A stretch of 64,000 nucleotides of DNA from Plantago ovata (GCA_028274465.1 CM051458.1:36370744-36434743); one strand, 5' to 3'. Shown: positions 22,815 through 34,875, numbered from the stretch's first letter. The notes: generated by a model from the sequence alone, not told the origin. Translations and numbers: made by a program.

Positions 22815-24897
22815 TGATAGTGTATATGTCCTAGAGACAGTCCTTATTAATGGCATGCAGCCCTTATAAAGGGCATATATGTACTATTACACAGGTCAAC
22901 GTAATATAATATATGTTTGTTGTTTGACTATTGAGTATCGCTTTCATATTTATATTACACCAGGCATGCAGCATGTCATATCTCTATTTCTGTCTGTATT
23001 GATATTAAACATGTCCCCTCGGATAGATGACCGATCACACAGATAGTGGGAGCTATGTGAGTTATCATCTATCCCAAACTCTCCCTAGTCGAGGTTCATC
23101 TCGGATGTAGGGGTCTGAATGAACCAGCTGAGACTAGTATGCGTGGAGGTTATACTTGTTGGAGCAAGTGTGAGCCGATCCCACGGCCGCGGAACGGATT
23201 GTTGGACAATCAAGAAACATTCTCATAACTGCGCATAGTTGTTCGAAGGATGATTACCGAACAATGGAAGTACCCAACTGACACTCCCATCGATGTATAC
23301 TCTACAACGAAGTGTCTATGGGAACCGGTAAGTTGTCGAAGTGATGCTAGTCGTCCTTTGGACTTACAGGACTTTATCATCACATTTGTTGCCCCATATC
23401 CTTGGTGGCCCCAGTCGATGTCAGCTCTGAATAAGCAGTTGACCCAAGACACGATCCAGGATTATGGCTACATACAAATGGGGGTGATAAGTGTTTCTGT
23501 GAAGGATTCATCTCTCATGTGTAGCATAGGAGAGCACTGCTCATAGTCGTTCATAGTTGTGATTGGTAAAACCGCTGGTCAGCGTATCAATATTATTATG
23601 ATGGTCATAATAGATATTGGATTCACCATGCAACTCACTGAAGACGCCCGTGGATGTATTATTGGGATAGATACTTCATCGATCCTAGATGCATTCGAGT
23701 AAGTCAGATGAAGGGACGTTACCATCGCCGCGTTGAGCGCAACAGACTTCACAACGAAAGAGTTTGCTTTGAGAAACCTCTCAAATGTCCTCATGTATTA
23801 ATATTGCAAATGGAACCGTCTAGGAATTCCATTTTGCCTAGTCTAGGACTTGCTTAATACAATGAGGCCCTATGGGACACTATGTGGTGATTCAGCTTAT
23901 CCGAATATCCTTGAAGATGGAATCGCAATTAATTTGGAATTAATTGTGATTGATGGATTATAATTGATTTGGAATTAATTATAATATTTGTGGCTCAATT
24001 AATGATTTGGAATTATTAATTGAATTGGCTATTAATTGTATTTTATGTAAATACAATTAAAGATTATATTTTAGAAATATAATAGAGGTTTGATTTGAAA
24101 GGATATGTTAATTTAGAATTAACATATGCACAAGGGTAAAATCTACTTGGAGTTTGAATTGCCTTAGAACTATAAGTGGGTCCCAAAATCGGGACCCACC
24201 TATCTCCCTTGGGAAGCGCGCGCGCGAGATGGAGTAGGGGAAGGAGTTCGACTCCTTCCTCTATTAGAAGTCCAAGGGATAAGTTAGATTTTCCTGATTG
24301 AGTTCTAACTTGATTGAGAATGAATCTAGACTTGAAATTGGTTTCCTAGTGCGATAAGAATTAGATTCTTATTCTTTTATGAAGTCTAATTGCTTATGCT
24401 TTAGGCTTCTATTTACTACTATATAAGTAAGTCATTAGAGAGCTTTTTCAATATCAAATTCTAAGAGAATTATTCTACCTTTCTTAGAGAAAACAAAAGG
24501 CTCTCCCCTACCTCCACATAGCCACGCGCGCGCCACCCCTCGCCGGAGGAAAACCGCCGCCCCATCTTCTTGGTCACACAAAGAATATCCTAGCATTCTT
24601 TCGATAGGTTGTTCATCCGTGGATACCAAGGTTGAGGTTCTAGGAGCTGGAAACTAACTTTTATTGTCTTGCAGATAATCAAAGTATTGCAGATACCTTC
24701 GACTTCGACGAAGGAGAAGATTCACCGGATTATTACGAAGACTTGGAAGTTGTGCTTGCTTTTGGAGTATTGTAAGTTTTCTAATTGACGTGTTTAAATA
24801 TATACGACATATACATAATCAATTAACCTGCATGTTATGAAATTTTTTGAAATTCCGCTGCGTACCCTAGGGGTAACTCTGACCGTATTTTCTTACA
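22815..24897 (+). repeat. 5' LTR of el2
   Basis: 2083 bp, from TGATAGTGTATATGTCC to TTTCTTACA. It contains a 67-codon frame (23654-23857), the hairpin GTGGGTCCC...GGGACCCAC near 24176-24199, a CG run near 24217, a TATA box at 24420 and the exon-like acidic stretch near 24674-24771. Confidence 0.93.
24420..24427 (+). promoter_or_regulatory. TATA box of the el2 LTR
   Basis: TATATAAG. From here to the predicted splice donor at 24772 there is no ATG, consistent with the transcribed R-U5 leader starting about 30 bases downstream. Confidence 0.6.
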
Positions 24898-24898
24898 G

Positions 24899-24911
24899 TG
24901 GTATCAGAGCC
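24899..24911 (+). promoter_or_regulatory. Primer binding site of el2 (initiator tRNA-Met)
   Basis: TGGTATCAGAGCC one base after the LTR end, the canonical plant copia primer site. Confidence 0.92.
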
Positions 24912-25647
24912 ATGTTAATTGATTACGTATATACGTATATATGTTGTATGGTTTTGTAGTTTATGTGGATGCAATTGATTTTATGATTAATTCGATTTTC
25001 AAAAGTTTTGTTTTTATATAAATTTATAATTTATAATTTTCCAAAAAAAAAAAAAAATTATATATATATCGGACCGGCCGCCTGCGGGACGCAGGGGCCC
25101 GCTGGCGCCGGGCGCCCGCGGCCGCAAGCTCGGTAGGGGACAGGACTTGGTCCCGTCCCGTATTTTAATATATATATATTTTTTCGGGTTGGACCCAAAA
25201 TCGAATTTTTGAAATTTTGAGGATTGACTTTTATATTTGGAATATAAATATGATTTAATTGTAATTGTTTTTAACTAGAGGGGTTAAATTTAATTAGTAT
25301 AAAGTTAAAAAGGGCTTATTTATAATTTATCAATTTATTATTTATTGCAAATTAGTCCTTCTACTTTTGAATTTTAGATTTAACACCTCCAAGGTTTCGA
25401 AAATTACAATTAAGTCCTTCGGGTTTTCAAAAATTGCTACCTGGTCAATAGAATTTTCAATTTTTTCAATCTAGTCCAAATTTTCAATTATTTCATAGAG
25501 ATTATAAGTATGGGATTATAATTTTCATAATGAAATTATGAAGTCATTTGGCATCCACATAGGCTACTACTTGTTTGTTTGCTCGATATGCTATTGTTTG
25601 ACAATGCATGTTTAAATACCACGTATTTTACTTTCCGTTCGACCGCT

Positions 25648-25815
25648 ATGCATGCGAGGGTAGGCGACGCCCTCTTATTTGTCGGACCGCATATTTTATG
25701 TATGGGTAGGCGGCGCCCATTATGTGCTTGACCGCGTTTAGAACTAGAATGGATAGGCGACATCCATTACGTGTAGACCGCTCATGCATGATGGGTAGGC
25801 GACTGCCCTTATTTG
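25648..25815. repeat. Leader repeats of el2
   Basis: Four units with GGGTAGGCGACGCCC, GGGTAGGCGGCGCCC, GGATAGGCGACATCC and GGGTAGGCGACTGCCC. Each unit is a potential short hairpin. Spacing is about 45 bp, as in el1. Confidence 0.65.
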
Positions 25816-26371
25816 TTTGTAGATGACTGATAACAACCCTCAAGCTACAAGCCCCAACCAATATAAGTGCAGAAATATATATATGTATGTATTTCTGAGA
25901 TGCTTTCCATAGGGTGCTTTAATTCTAAACATTCATTGCGTTTTCCTGTATTGGCGACCTCGTCTTACAGACTCGCAGTGATCGTCAGATTAGAGTAAGC
26001 CTATGGTTATAACTTACTGCATATTGTATCTAGCGACCTCGATAGGTACAATATGTAGAGCATCGGGTTAAATTAGATTTAACACCCAAGAGTTGCGTGA
26101 CGCAATTGGATAGTCCTACCGGTCATATTATGCTATGCGACCAGCCCCCGTTAGAGTATGGCATAGTATGGATTTGGATCTTGGCCACTACGGTAACTTG
26201 TTGGACATTACCCGTATGTTTATTTTGGGGGCAAGCATATGTGAAAATAGTGGGAGCTAAACAGCTAAAGGACCTTGTTGTTTAGTTATGTTGACTGTGT
26301 ATTTAGAAATAATATTTCAATAGTTGATTTATTATTTTCGTTCTATATTATTTCTCCTTAGGAAATTAGAA

Positions 26372-27758
26372 ATGGCTATACCGTCCTCTGAGCTTGTTGC
26401 CAACTTGGAGTTGCAAAAGCCAACAGGACCAAACTACGTGGATTGGATCCATGAGGTACGAAAGGTGCTATGGTACAACGAGGTTGAGTACGTCTTGGAC
26501 GAACCTATCCCTCCACCTCCCACTGAATTCACTACGGCAACCTATGATTGCTATTATGAAATGTCAGTGGAACGGGACGAGTTTGTAAAGAACTTGTTGC
26601 TGAATGCTATGTTTGATAATATGGTTGGACCATGTCGAGACAAGGAACCATATGAGATTGTGAAATATCTCTCCTCATTCTTGGATACTCCAAGGATGTG
26701 TGAAGGGTTCGAAGCTATCAAGATCATGCTTATCCAAAGTCTTGGGACAGAAGAGCTGTCGCCTGAACAAGTTAAGTCATTGATTGACTTCCTCTTACAA
26801 CTTGTTGGATATGGCTTGGAGCTAGAAGCTAAGGCTTCCATTATCTTGATCGTGCAAAGATTGTTGCAATCTATTCACAATCCCAATGTCGGGGTAGCAA
26901 CAGAGTTGATTGCTGAGAGACCCATTGCCAACGAGTTCCTAAGGGTCAATCGTAGACCCAAAAGGAAGAAGGGTTGCAAGAATGGGCGCTATCGTAGGAT
27001 GGCTAAGTTTCGACTTAGGATCGAGATTTGTCTCTATTGCAAACTCAAGGGCCACTGGAAGAAAGATTGCCCTAAGCTGAGGGCAGATCAAGCTAAGAAG
27101 CCACCGGCTTCTAGCTCAGGTATGTTTGTTATTGAAATGAACATGACTACTTTTGACTCCAATGGTTGGGTATTAGATACAGCCTGTGGCTCACACATTT
27201 GTAATAATGTGCAGGGGCTAATTGATCACAGGCTAGTCAAGCAAGGTGAAATCGACTTGCATGTTGGGAACGGCAATCCAGTTGAAGCCAAACGCGTTGG
27301 ATGCTGCAAGATAGATTTACCTTCAGGACAATGTTTAGAACTTGATAACGTTTATTTTGTTCCATCCATTGTCAGAAATATTATTTCCATTCCATTGTTA
27401 GACAATTTGAGTTTTTCCTTTCGATTTGCTAATAATACTTGTTATTTTCATTAAATGACCAGTATTATAGAAAAGCTCGCTTAGTGAATGGTTTATATAT
27501 TTTGCAAAGTAGTCTACCTTTATTTCAAATACATAACAAACAACCGTCTTCAAGTAGGAAGAATAATCCATCTTATCTATGGCATTATCGGCTAGGCCAT
27601 AACAATGAAACACGGATTCAAAGACTAAGGAAGTTGGACTACTTAGAACCATTTGATTTTGAATCATATGGTACATGCGAATCATGTGTTAAGGGTAAGA
27701 TGACGAACAACCCTTTTGTTGGACAAGGTGTTCGTGCCACTCGCTGCTTAGAGCTCAT
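26372..27758 (+). pseudogene. el2 gag, zinc knuckle, protease and pre-integrase
   Basis: ATG at 26372 follows the predicted acceptor. The gag domain starts with TGPNYVDWIHEVRKVLWYNE and is clearly homologous to but strongly diverged from el1. From the CCHC zinc knuckle (C at about 27029; residues ~220-233) onward, DNA and protein are nearly identical to el1, including DTACGSH of the protease. A one-base loss in a T run near 27448 shifts the frame after NNTCYF. The next frame continues through the pre-integrase zinc-binding region ([11 protein letters not shown]) until N3 interrupts it at 27759. Confidence 0.9.
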
Positions 27759-30051
27759 TGATGAATGTGTATTTTACACTTTCATTTGAGTCTTTTGCAC
27801 CTATTTTAGCTATCCTCTATTGTAATTTAGCTATATTTTAGTGCATTTTATTAGAATAGTGTCACGTTTCCCTTTAGTTTTTATTTTACAGGTTTTGGTT
27901 GAAAAACGAGGTTTTCCGGGCAATTATATTGAAGTAGACAAGGAATTGGTGTTCCAGAAGCCTAATTGGAGTATCTGAAAGATTCCGGATAGGATTTGAA
28001 GTCTAGGGGTCGAATCTGGAGGCTAGAAGGTCACTAGAAGGCAGAAACCGAGTCCGAAAAGGGGAAGAAATCTAAAAACGTGTCGAAAACGCGTTCTGGG
28101 CCGAAAAACACTCCCGGGCGAGTCGCCCGGGACGTGGGGCGAATCGCCCCACACCAGGCGAATCGCCCGGTGTGTGGGGCCCTTCGCCCCACACAATTCG
28201 AAAGCCTATATATAGTTGCTCAGTTTTCTCCGTTTTTCATACTTTTCCAGACCTTTTCTCTCACTTTTCTCAGTAGTTTTAGGTAGGAATTTCCCAGAGC
28301 CTGTTCTGGGGGTTTTTAGCTTAGTGTTGTAATTTTCTATCTTTTCTTTTTGTTTAAGTGTCATCTGTTCTAGACCACCCTCGTCCTGCCATTCAGGAAG
28401 TGGTGAATAGGTTAAGGCTTTGCTTGAGAGATGGGTAGAATAGGGGAGTGTTATCTTTTTTAGGGAAACCTCCTTCGTTTGATGAGAGCCAGTATTGGTT
28501 CGACCTCTTTGAGGAAAAGTCTTAACTTGGTGAACAGCAGTAAGTCCTCAGTTTCATAGGCACGGGACAACCATTCGTATTCTAACATGTTTCATTACGT
28601 CGTCACTGACTAGGTCCAGGTAGAGAATGTTACGAGAGAGTATCTTGTCTTGACATAAGTGCTTATATGAATGTGTATGAGTCAATCGAGGCATTCTTCA
28701 ACCTATATTCATGTTATGATTTGTATGGTTTTTGTTCATATGTTTTTTGATAGATTCAATAGATTAGTTCATTTTCATTTGGCATGAGACTCCATTTTTT
28801 GTGTTGCATTGTTTTTTGCATTAGAGTCTAGCTTAGTTACTTGAGGACAGGCAAAGGTTCGGTTTGGGGAGTTTGATGAATGTGTATTTTACACTTTCAT
28901 TTGAGTCTTTTTCACCTATTTTAGCTATCCTCTATGGTAATTTAGCTATATTTTAGTGTATTTTATTAGAATAGTATCACGTTTCCCTTTAGTTTTTATT
29001 TTACAGGTTTTGGTTGAAAAACGAGGTTTTCCGGGCAATTATATTGAAGTAGACAAGATTGGTGTTCCAGAAGCTTAATTGGAGTATCTGAAAGATTCCG
29101 GATAGGATTTGAAGTCTAGGGGTCGAATCTGGAGGCTAGAAGGTCACTAGAAGGCAGAAACCGAGTCCGAAAAGGGAAAGAAATCCAAAAACGCGTCGAA
29201 AACGCGTTCTGGGCCGAAAAACACTCCCGGGCGAGTCGCCCGGGACGTGGGGCGAATCGCCCGGTGTGTGGGTCCCTTCGCCCCACACAATTCGAAAGCC
29301 TATATATAGTTGCTCAGTTTTCTCCGTTTTTCATACTTTTCCAGACCTTTTCTCTCACCTTTCTCAGTAGTTTTAGGTAGGAATTTCCCAGAGCCTGTTC
29401 TGGGGGTTCTTAGCTTAGGAGATACTTTTTCTTAGCAATTTGGAGCTTGTAAGATCGCGATTCTTCGGAGATTGACAACCTTCGGTAACATTGTATCTTA
29501 CAGTTTTTCTATTTATATTTATATATCTTTCATCATGTTTTCATTCATTCGTGGTATGATTTCTGTTGATTGCATGACAACTATGAGTAGCTAAACTTCT
29601 CGTTGGTGATAGTATGTGATTTCTGAGCGAATGGTTGATAATTATGCTAATGGCTATATCGCGCATTATACTCTGAGTTATTGCTTTATTTCTTTGATCT
29701 ATCTAAATCTATATCTTCGTAGTGTTTAATAATTACGGAACACAATTGGACAATTCATTGATCAAAGATCTCCATGCAAGACCGAGGAATTTATGCATGA
29801 TTATTAACCCGTTATGCTTTTAATGACCATACTATCACCAATCTCCATTATCTGTTAAGAAAAACCTTTGCTAAGTCGTCTGCTATTTTATATTATCAAG
29901 TTAAATTAGATAAAGCTAGTTATAGTCCTTAGAGATCGACACTCGAGGTTATTCTACTGCTACACTATGGTTTTCGTTGTAGTTGTGAATTGCCTTTGGC
30001 TAAATACATATTTATTTGATTAATTGGAACTCGACAATCCAACGTTCATCA
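27759..30051 (+). mobile_element. N3: deleted Athila-like element inside el2 integrase
   Basis: 2.29 kb flanked by CTCAT duplications (27754-27758 and 30052-30056). A truncated 5' LTR (27759-28324) joins directly to the 3' internal region (28325-28873; GTGTCATCTGTTCTAGACC and polypurine tract GGTTTGGGGAGTT). A complete 3' LTR follows (28874-30051). Primer site and all coding DNA are gone. The deletion joins the LTR near AGCTTAG to sequence that in N2 lies near 50145. It carries no gene. Confidence 0.9.
28874..30051 (+). repeat. 3' LTR of N3
   Basis: 1178 bp, from TGATGAATGTGTATTTTACAC to CGTTCATCA, the family consensus ends shared with N1 and N2. The hairpin array here (about 29224-29290) has lost one unit, consistent with recombination between two neighbouring hairpins. 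Confidence 0.9.
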
Positions 30052-32010
30052 CTCATACATACCGATGTATGTGGACCCCTTAAAGTCCATGCTCGTGGGG
30101 GTTATCCTTACTTCGTTACCTTTACTGACGATTTCTCAAGGTATGGATATATTTATCTTATGAAGAATAAATCCGAGACCTTTGAGAAATTCAAGGACTT
30201 TAGGAATGAGGTCGAAAATGAATTGAACCTAAGGATAGTCACTCTTCGATCAGATCGAGGAGGTGAATACCTTAATGAAGAATTTATCGATTACTTGAAG
30301 GAAAATGGAATTCAATCGCAATGGACTCCTCCTGGAACACCATAGTTAAATGGTGTGTCTGAGAGAAGGAATCGAACCCTATTAGACATGGTGAGATCAA
30401 TGATTGGATTCTCGACTCTTCCAAAATATCTATGGGGATATGCACTACAAACTGCAATCTACATTCTGAACCGTGTACCATCTAAATCAGTGGAGAAAAC
30501 TCCTTATGAGTTATGGAAAGGAAAGAAGCCCTCACTAGGCTATCTTAGACCTTGGGGCTGTCCTGCGATAGTCAAACTGATGCTCACTGATAAGTTAGAT
30601 GCCAAGGGTGTCAAGGTATATTTCATAGGCTATTCTCGTCAGACGAGAGGCTATGAATTCTATCATGCTGAAGATCACAAGGTGATATTATCTAGAAACG
30701 TCAAGTTTTTAGAAGCAGAATACCTCGAAGAAGAGAGGTTAGATGACATGATAGAACTTGAAGAAATTCAAGACCTTGACACGCGCGAACATGAGTTCTC
30801 TAAATCTTCTGATTTGGATTCAAGTTCAGTGGGAGCTTTCGAAGCAGACAAGGGTAATGATATGACACTTGCTAGGCATGTCATAGTCAGTGGGAGTCCT
30901 GTGATTAGATCAACAGTTGAAACCACACCAATAGAACCCGTTGTCAATCAAACTGTGCAACAAGTTGCACAAGAGCAGCCTCCCGCTAGGGAACAGGGTC
31001 GCGGGGCGCGACCAGCTACATCAGTGCTCACTGATAATGTTCGTGTTACACGAAGCCAGAAAAGAAAAGCACCAGAACCAGTCGAGCTCCGTAGGTCGAA
31101 GAGGATCCTAAAAGGACCTCAGAAGCAAAGCCTTATGATAGAAGGCATCAGTGAACTTGATGTCGGCTTATCAGATCGGGAAGATCCCGAGACCTACAAA
31201 GAGGCAATAATTGATATTGACTCAGACAAATGGCAAGAGGCCATGGAATTGGAAATGGACTCCATGTACCTGAACCAAGTTTAGAACTTGATAGACTTGC
31301 CCCAAGGGGTTAAACCTATTGGGTGCAAATGGGTCTTTAAACGAAAGACAGATGCCGATGGCAAGGTACAAACGCACAAGGCTAGACTTGTGGCGAAAGG
31401 CTACACGCAAAGGTATGGCATCGATTACGATGAAACCTTTTCACCGGTAGCAAAATTGAAGTCCATTCGAATTCTACTTGCGATAGCTTGCTACTATGAT
31501 TATGAGATCTGGCAGATGGATGTAAAGACTGCCTTCCTCAATGGCAACCTTGAGGAAGAGGTCTATATGGTACAGCCGGAAGGTTTTATTAGTAAAACCA
31601 GGCCAACTGCTGTATGCAAATTACAAAGATCCATCTATGGGCTAAAGCAAGCGTCTAGGAGCTGGAATATCCGCTTTGATGAAGCTGTCAAATCGTTTGA
31701 CTTCGTCAGAAGCAAGGAAGATTCCTGTGTCTACACTAGGCACAACGATCAGGGAGTCATTTTCATGATCATCTATGTTGATGACATTTTGATCATGGGA
31801 AACAATGTCTCTATGCTAGAAGAGACTAAAGTTTGGTTATCAAGTACCTTCTCGATGAAGGACTTGGGTGAAGCGAACTACATCCTAGGGATCAAGATCT
31901 ATAGAGATAGATCCCAGAGGGTATTAGGATTGACACAGTCCACCTACATCGACAAAATACTGAAGCGTTGTAAGATGGACAACTCAAAGAGAGCCTTTCT
32001 CCCAGCTAGA
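30052..32010 (+). pseudogene. el2 integrase and reverse transcriptase, truncated
   Basis: Continuation of the el2 polyprotein after N3. The integrase core shows D (HTDVCGP), D (RSDRGGEY) and E ([10 protein letters not shown]). A TAG at 30343-30345 replaces a Gln codon between the last two. The linker and reverse transcriptase follow in the same frame, with a second nonsense codon (TAG at 31282-31284, Trp in el1). Reverse transcriptase motifs QMDVKTAFLNG and YVDDILIMG (near 31770) are intact. Coding ends abruptly at about 32010, where non-coding duplicated DNA begins, so RNase H is absent. Confidence 0.9.
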
Positions 32011-33580
32011 CATAGATCACAAATTCACTTCCCATGGGGAATTCAATGAAATAGTCTCAAATTGAAAAACATAAATCATAAATTCACTCCCCGCGAGACA
32101 CTCAGTGTAATACTAATATGCTCAAATTCGGAAGACGTAGATAACAAATTTCCTCCACGTGGACACCCAGTGTAATGGGCTTAAACTCAAAAGACATATA
32201 TAACATATTTTCTCCATGTGGGGCACCATTACAATAGGCTCAAATGCAAAGTGCACAAATTACAAATTCTCTCCCGTAGAGGTGACATTACTCGTTTATT
32301 CCACTTTTGGTTAATTAATTCATTATTCATATTATTCTATATTATTTATAAATTATCAATCCTTATTTTGTTGTTTAAAATGTAAATGAGTTATTTCTTG
32401 AATAATAGGAATATGTAAAAAAACACAACTACCTCAGTTGGGATGTAATTATTAAAAATATATTTATTATGCTCTTCGTGCTTGTAAATTTGCAATGATA
32501 GAACTTCACGTTGGAAATTATTTTTTATTTTGAATTTTACTACATTTGTGTGCAATACACCAAAATTTAGGAGACATTCTGATAGGTTCTCCCTAAATTT
32601 TTCCTTCAAAAATCAACACCCAACTTATATCATTCGTTGCTATTTTGGCCCATGTCGCTATCCGACCCAACAGTAGCGGGCAGTCTGTTTTGTGGCCCAA
32701 AATTGGCCATGTGGAATTGGATTTAGAATGTTGGCATTTTCAAATACCATAAAAAATGGTCGGATTTGGGAGTTGAAGGAGCAAATCCAATTTGCCATGC
32801 CCAAACTCGAAAGTCATACATCATGCTCAAACTCAAAAGTCATACATCATAATTTCATTCACATGGGGTTTGTTCGGGTTAGTGGGTTTATTTAGAATTT
32901 AGTTTGGATCAGATTGGATTTAGGGCATTGCTTGTATTATAATGTTAGATCGATCAGATCCATTTGGATCAGATCAATTGGGAATCAGGATAATTGAATA
33001 CATGAAATGTAAAATAATTATTATAATAGAAAGTTCTAAATTATTACAACTTAAAAATATGTATTGTAAGTTGTTATACGAAATAATTTTTATAAACAAA
33101 ATTAGTATATATTCCTTGCAGACTTAATTCAGGTAAGTTTGGATTGAATGAGTTCGGGTCAAATATAATTCATATTGGATAAATTCTAGCCAAATTTAAT
33201 TAGGGTAATTTTGGATCGGGAGCTTCAAGTAAAATTTATTCGATTAATCTCTGGTCAGGTGATTTCCGCTCGGATGCCAGTTAAAGTTTGAATAGTTGAC
33301 CATAATATTTCATATTAAACTTCAGATTCAGATTGGATTGGATTTTGAGTTCGGATCAGTTTTGCCAGCTCTAATTGGACCTGGCAAACGGGTAATCAGA
33401 TTAAGGTAGTATTTGCAAATGCTTATTAAAATTAATTATCTCCTTTTCTATATCTTTAAGTAGTCTTTTAGTCTTTGATTTCGCTGTTTTTGTAATTGTT
33501 TTTCTAAAATGGAGTAGACTAACCATTATTAAAGTAATATAATAAGCCGGTTGATTTACCCAATTGATTGACCTACCAAT
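32011..33580. repeat. Segmental duplication, unit A' left part
   Basis: Near-copy of 20898 onward, starting at the CAT shared with the truncated el2. It lacks about 18 bases present in unit A near 21170. No gene. It is split from its remainder (42421-42748) by N1. Confidence 0.88.
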
Positions 33581-34875
33581 TGATGAACCGAGAGTTGTCG
33601 GGTCCCGATTCAAGCAAATAAATTTGTTATTTAGCGAAAGGCAATTCACAACTACAACGAAAACCGTAGTGTAGCAGTAGAATGACCTCGAGTGTCGTTC
33701 TCTAAGGACTATAACTGGCTTTATCTATTTAACTAAAGAATATAAAAACAGCAGACGGTATAGCAAAGGTTTTTCTAACAGGTAATGGAGATTGGTGATA
33801 GTATGATCCTTCAAAGCATAACGGGTTAATAATCATGAGTAAATTCCTCGGTTTTGCATGGAGATCTTTGATCAATCAATTGTCCTGTTGTAATTATCAC
33901 ACACTACGAAGATATAGATACTGACAAGTCAAACACTATTGTCCAATTGTGTTCCGTAATTATTCAACACTATGAAGATATAGATATGCATAGGTCGACG
34001 AGGGTCCAATTGTGCATAATAATTAGTCAACATACGAAGATATAGGTTGTGCCTGATCAACGAAATAAAGCAATAACTCGGAGTATAATGCGCGATATAG
34101 CCATTAGCATGATTATCTACCCTACGCTAAGAATTCACATACTACCACCAACGATAAGTTTAGCTACTCATAGTTGTCATGCAATCAACAGAAATCATAG
34201 AAGAAAACATGTTGAAATATATATAAAAATAAGTAGAATAAACCGTAAGATACAATGTTACCGAAGGTTGTCAGTCTCCGAAGAATCGCGATCTTACAAG
34301 CTCCAAACTGCTATGAAAAAGTGTCTCCTAAGCTACGAACCCCCAGAACAGGCTCTGGGAAGTTCCTACCTAAAACTACAGAGAAAGGTGAGAGAATAGG
34401 TCTGGAAAAGTATGAATTTCGGAGAAAAACTGAGCAACTATATATAGGCCTCGAATTAGTGTGGGGCGAAGGGCCCCACACACCGGGCGATTCACCCCGC
34501 GTGGGGCGATCGCCCACGTCCCGGGCGATTCGCCCGGGAGTAAAATTCGCAGAATTCCGCGTTTTTGGATTTCTTTTCGGACTCGGTTTCTGACTTCTAG
34601 TGGCCTTCTAACCTCCAAATTCGACCCCTAGACTCCAAATCCTATCCGGAAACCTTTAGATACTCCAAATAGGCTTCTGGAACAGCAATTCCTTGTCAGC
34701 TTCAATATAATTGCCCGGAAATCCTCATTTTTCAACCAAAACCTGTAAAATAAAAACTTAAGGGAAACGTGACACTATTCAAATAAAATGCACTAAAATA
34801 TAGCTAAATTAACATAGAGGATAGCTAAAATAGGTGAAAAAGACTCGAGTGAAAGTGTAAAATACACATTCATCA
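33581..34875 (-). repeat. 3' LTR of N1
   Basis: 1295 bp. On the minus strand it starts TGATGAATGTGTATTTTACAC and ends GGTTCATCA. The hairpin array lies at about 34459-34538. TATATATAG lies on the minus strand near 34438-34447. Confidence 0.92.

Larger units (their letters stand above)
24772..26361 (+). other. Predicted leader intron of el2
   Basis: Donor ATT|GTAAGT at 24772 in the LTR. Acceptor TATTTCTCCTTAG|G ends at 26361, ten bases before the gag ATG at 26372. The 1590-base interval holds the primer site, a dozen or more ATGs, the GC-rich block and the leader repeats. The exon upstream encodes an acidic frame (DFDEGEDSPDYYEDLE) in phase with gag, but it has no ATG. el1 has the equivalent sites. 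Splicing is inferred, not shown. Confidence 0.5.
22815..32010 (+). mobile_element. el2: second copy of the el1 copia family, plus strand, 3' end lost
   Basis: 5' LTR (22815-24897), canonical primer site, leader, gag-protease, integrase and most of reverse transcriptase in the plus orientation. Left target duplication is ATGTT (22810-22814). Its partner sits at 52180-52184, after a further LTR of the same family. The coding region is split by N3 (27759-30051). It stops at 32010, where sequence switches to duplicated flank through a shared CAT. RNase H and the element's own 3' LTR are missing from this unit. Confidence 0.92.
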
